A stretch of DNA of 62,313 bases, from contig JACPHJ010000154.1 in assembly GCA_016188675.1 (NCBI GenBank), forward strand, positions 1-62,313. Reading direction: 5' to 3'. The DNA is from Planctomycetota bacterium. GTDB lineage: Bacteria; Planctomycetota; Brocadiia; Brocadiales; Brocadiaceae. The position numbers were made by a program, and so were the translations under genes. The first letter of the stretch is position 1. Every line of letters starts with the position of its first letter. The notes beneath the pieces were generated by a model. It had not been told where the DNA came from. It saw only the letters and a list, made by a program, of their open reading frames with translations, and made no database searches. Shown here piece after piece: positions 60,098-62,313 of this stretch.

Positions 60098-60742
60098 ATG
60101 CTCATACAAAATATAATAGCTCCGGTCATTGCATATTTCATAGGCAGCATCCCCTTTGGATTTTTACTGACAAAGTTCATAAAAGACATCGATATCCGGC
60201 AAATTGGGAGCGGTAATCCAGGCGCAACGAACGTTGCGAGGGCATTGGGGAAACCGTATGGCATATTGGTGTTTTTCCTGGATATGCTCAAGGGTTTTTT
60301 GCCGCTTTATTTTTTTGATCGGCTGTTTTCTGGTAACGGACATAATCTGGCGTTAATTTTATGCGGAATGGGGGTAATATGCGGCCATACTTTCCCAATT
60401 TTTCTGGGTTTTAAAGGAGGAAAGGCCGCAGCGACAGGCTGCGGGGTTTTTTTGTGGCTAGCCCCTGTACCGCTCTTCATCGCACTCGCAGTATGGTCAT
60501 TGACAGTTTTCATTTCCCGTTACATATCTTTGGGATCCATGATTAGTTCAATAGCGATTGTGGCAAGTATAATACTATTTGGCAATAAACCTTTTGGTCA
60601 TGGACTTCCGCTAACATTGTTTTCCATATTCATCTCAATACTTCTTATTATCCGTCACAAATCCAACATAAAAAGAATCTTGGATGGCACTGAAAACAAG
60701 ATTGGCAAGAAGGTTAAATCGCCTGATGTCGCTGAAAATTAG
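60098..60742 (+). CDS. plsY: glycerol-3-phosphate acyltransferase PlsY
   Basis: PlsY acylates glycerol 3-phosphate with acyl-phosphate to lysophosphatidate, the first step of phospholipid synthesis. A 214-residue polytopic protein with all three cytoplasmic motifs: GSIPFGFLLTKFIKDIDIRQIGSGNPGATN (about 15-44), GHTFPIFLGFKGGKAAATGCG (about 98-118) and the closing RHKSNIKRILDGTENKIG (about 186-203). It starts 10 nt after the kinase pseudogene stop. A terminator follows. Confidence 0.94.
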   Translation: MLIQNIIAPVIAYFIGSIPFGFLLTKFIKDIDIRQIGSGNPGATNVARALGKPYGILVFFLDMLKGFLPLYFFDRLFSGNGHNLALILCGMGVICGHTFPIFLGFKGGKAAATGCGVFLWLAPVPLFIALAVWSLTVFISRYISLGSMISSIAIVASIILFGNKPFGHGLPLTLFSIFISILLIIRHKSNIKRILDGTENKIGKKVKSPDVAEN

Positions 60743-60749
60743 CAAATTT

Positions 60750-60817
60750 GCCCACGAAATACACGAAACATACGAAATCCCTTTCGCGTACTTTAGCGTA
60801 TTTCGCGGGCTTTTTTT
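60750..60817 (+). terminator. terminator after plsY
   Basis: GCCCACGAAATAC (60750-60762) pairs with GTATTTCGCGGGC (60798-60810) with one mismatch, followed by seven T. The loop contains further ACGAAAC-type repeats. Confidence 0.75.
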
Positions 60818-60880
60818 AACTATTTTGGATTTAACTATGAGTGTTTTTCCACTATCGCATTTTACGGTTGAGGGTAATTG

Positions 60881-61261
60881 TCAATTTCTAAGACTTTTCA
60901 AAATATGAGCAAACTCAGATTTTGCGATTTTTCCTGATGCAAGAGATACCGTGGCGTCAAATAATTTAACATCAGGGTCGGCAATGGTGATTCCGTTTAA
61001 CTCAAGAAAAACTAATGCAGATGCAAGGGCTGTCCTTTTGTTGCCATCGATAAAAGGATGGTTTTGAGATATGTGAAAAGTATAAGCCGAAGCCATTTCA
61101 AAAATATCGGCGTGGAAAAAACTACCTGAAAAAGAGGCGTAAGGCATTGCTACAGCCGAACTCAGCAGATTCATATCCCTGACACCATCCTGTCCTCCAT
61201 ATTTTTGCATCTGGTCGTTATGTATTTCAACGACTTCAGCAAGGGAGTAGAGAATGAAGGG
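60881..61261 (-). pseudogene. Doc/Fic-type toxin, start codon missing
   Basis: The Fic core HPFIDGNKRTA is intact (nucleotide-binding loop), followed by LASALVFLELNGI, as in Doc toxins that phosphorylate EF-Tu. The in-frame sequence upstream reads FILYSLAEVVEIHNDQMQKY, which is the normal Doc N-terminus, but the frame hits a stop at 61262-61264 and offers no ATG, GTG or TTG before it. The only ATG (61210) would delete about 18 conserved residues. Either a non-standard ATT start is used or the 5' end was lost. No Phd antitoxin gene is present. Confidence 0.7.
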
Positions 61262-61397
61262 TCAAACCTTCAAAATTCATTTTAAAAGAAAATGCCCGCA
61301 ATGGTAGATAACAGAGTGCTTGATGATGACACCAAAAGGCTACGCCCTTTTCAAGCACTCGAACCGTTATGCGATATGGTATCTGATAGGAGGAAAA

Positions 61398-61631
61398 ATG
61401 CAGAATAAATTGATTGTATCAGATCCTGCTGTGATGATGGGTAAACCGGTCATTGCAGGGACACGCATCACCGTAGAGTTTATTTTAGATAAGCTTGCCG
61501 CTGGTGAAACTGTCGAACAAATTCTTGACGCCCACCCCCGTATTACCCGCGATGCCGTTCAAGCAGCCTTATCGTTTGCAGATGATTCATTGCGGGATGA
61601 GGTTGTTTATCCGATTCAGGAGGTAGCTTGA
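61398..61631 (+). CDS. DUF433 antitoxin
   Basis: The ATG at 61398 is preceded by GGAGG and gives 77 residues: MQNKLIVSDPAVMMGKPVIA, GTRITVEFILDKLAAGETVE and QILDAHPRITRDAVQAAL. This is the DUF433 (VapB45-like) helix-turn-helix antitoxin. A 35-codon reading frame (61301-61408) overlaps the start by 11 nt and could be a leader or relic. The downstream toxin gene overlaps the stop but is cut short, so the antitoxin is an orphan. Confidence 0.85.
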   Translation: MQNKLIVSDPAVMMGKPVIAGTRITVEFILDKLAAGETVEQILDAHPRITRDAVQAALSFADDSLRDEVVYPIQEVA

Positions 61632-61705
61632 ACATTCTTGCTGATGAAAGTATAGATCGGCAGATTGTGGAGCGTTTAACCCGGCCTTCGCAATTCGAGG
61701 GGTAG
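61628..61705 (+). pseudogene. DUF5615 PIN-like toxin, truncated
   Basis: A TTG start at 61628 overlaps the antitoxin stop and gives MNILADESIDRQIVERL, the conserved start of DUF5615/Mut7-C-like toxins with the first catalytic Asp. After 17 codons the match ends abruptly and a stop follows at 61703-61705. The IS element remnant begins right after, so the toxin was probably cut by transposon insertion or deletion. Confidence 0.7.
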
Positions 61706-61753
61706 ACAAGGCGCAAAGCCAGTAAAATCAAGGGTCATCTAAAAAGGTCGGCA

Positions 61754-62313
61754 CTACAAGCCGATCTGTCCAGAGGCATAAACCTTTGGTGGCGGTTGTT
61801 CAGGAAGCGTTAATCCCAATTGAGATAAAAGGAGAGAAACGTCCTTATCCGGTTGGGTATAACGGCTCATGACAATGTGACGACCATCTGTTGTCGGCAA
61901 ATGAACATCAATCATTTGAATACTCGATAGTTTTTTCAAGATTGCGTCAGACGTAAGTCCTGCGGCTCGTTTCCGCGCAAGATTTCTCAACGTTGTGTGA
62001 AGACAATACGCTAAAAAGGAAACAAAAATATGGGCTTCGATTCTCTTCCCCAGTTGGTGCCAGATGGGTCGGATGGAAAGCTCTCCCTTCAAATCCTTAA
62101 ATGCCTGCTCAATGCGGGTCAAAAGAAGATAAGACTCCCAGACGGTTCCAGGTGAAGCTGCCTGCATGTTGGACGAAGCAGATAGCGTCCCTCACGCCGC
62201 AACGTTCTGCGCAGGCGCTCACGGTCCAGTTCAAAATGAAACGTGTGTTCATTTACCGGTTCCTGCGTAGTTGGCAGAGTGATGCGAACCAGCCTAAAGT
62301 CCCTCCCGGCGTC
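61754..62313 (-). mobile_element. IS4/IS1634-type transposase, frameshifted and cut by window edge
   Basis: The lower frame (61754-62167) has SYLLLTRIEQAFKDLKGELS, which is the E-containing end (YxxLxxVExxFKxxK) of DDE transposases of the IS4/IS1634 group, and a C-terminal tail to QIGL. Upstream sequence in a shifted frame (to the window edge at 62313) reads HFELDRERLRRTLRREGRYLL, typical of the same protein. One base is missing near 62168-62175, where the expected LLRTN would join the two. The transposase is inactive as seen. The other end of the element lies outside the window. Confidence 0.8.

Overview
The window looks like chromosomal DNA of a Gram-negative-type, moderately AT-rich environmental bacterium that is rich in signalling genes. 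An outer membrane is implied by two TolC/NodT-type efflux channels, a family 9 (heptosyltransferase-type) glycosyltransferase, a broken lipid-A/heptose kinase relative and many signal peptides. Gene style and content would fit an anammox-type planctomycete (Brocadiales), including two-component excess, decayed toxin-antitoxin genes, small secreted proteins, molybdenum hydroxylase and long palindromic repeats. That placement is inference; no rRNA or other marker gene is present.

Layout. 0-3 kb: MFS transporter, thiL, tsaE. 3-7.4 kb: two tiny paralogous secreted-protein genes behind a near-consensus sigma-54 promoter, next to a kinase / lipoprotein / sigma-54 activator operon with the order of E. 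coli glrK-qseG-glrR. 7.6-15 kb: a second kinase/NtrC pair, MarC-like and UPF0104 membrane proteins, and a 1011-residue receiver-GAF-PAS-PAS-GGDEF-EAL protein. 15-21.7 kb: periplasmic parvulin, an unexplained three-gene group ending in a radical SAM enzyme, KhtTU-like K+/H+ antiporter, cobO, thyX. 21.9-26.7 kb: secreted repeat protein, class II aldolase plus fructose bisphosphatase operon, secreted protein of unknown function. 27-32 kb: a vapBC ruin and a MacAB/TolC-type efflux operon whose permease has lost an internal segment. 32-41 kb: receiver fragment, EF-hand protein, atypical OmpR-family regulator, BaeSR-like pair, membrane protein, large hybrid kinase. 41-46.7 kb: a GC-richer TetR + ABC + HlyD + NodT export cassette that looks acquired. 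46.7-55 kb: zinc-ribbon protein, two secreted proteins, nikR, and a xanthine-dehydrogenase-type xdhABC operon. 55-62 kb: DUF445 protein, metallo-hydrolase, polyprenyl synthase, glycosyltransferase 9, broken LPS-kinase gene, plsY, and a decaying Doc / DUF433 / IS4 region.

The most interesting signals are regulatory. (1) A sigma-54 promoter (3636-3651) sits between the GlrR-like activator and the twin small secreted-protein genes, suggesting a self-contained envelope-stress module with a protein output. (2) Two copies of a triple 11-bp direct repeat, one in front of the efflux operon and one in front of an OmpR-family regulator, each 13-14 nt before the start codon, look like activator boxes at leaderless promoters. 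(3) A modular family of perfect 28-bp palindromes recurs at 40.8, 47.5 and 48.4 kb; in one case the palindrome supplies the stop codon of a gene. Several genes are visibly broken (vapB/vapC, macB-type permease, LPS kinase, doc 5' end, PIN-like toxin, transposase), so this is a region with substantial gene decay.
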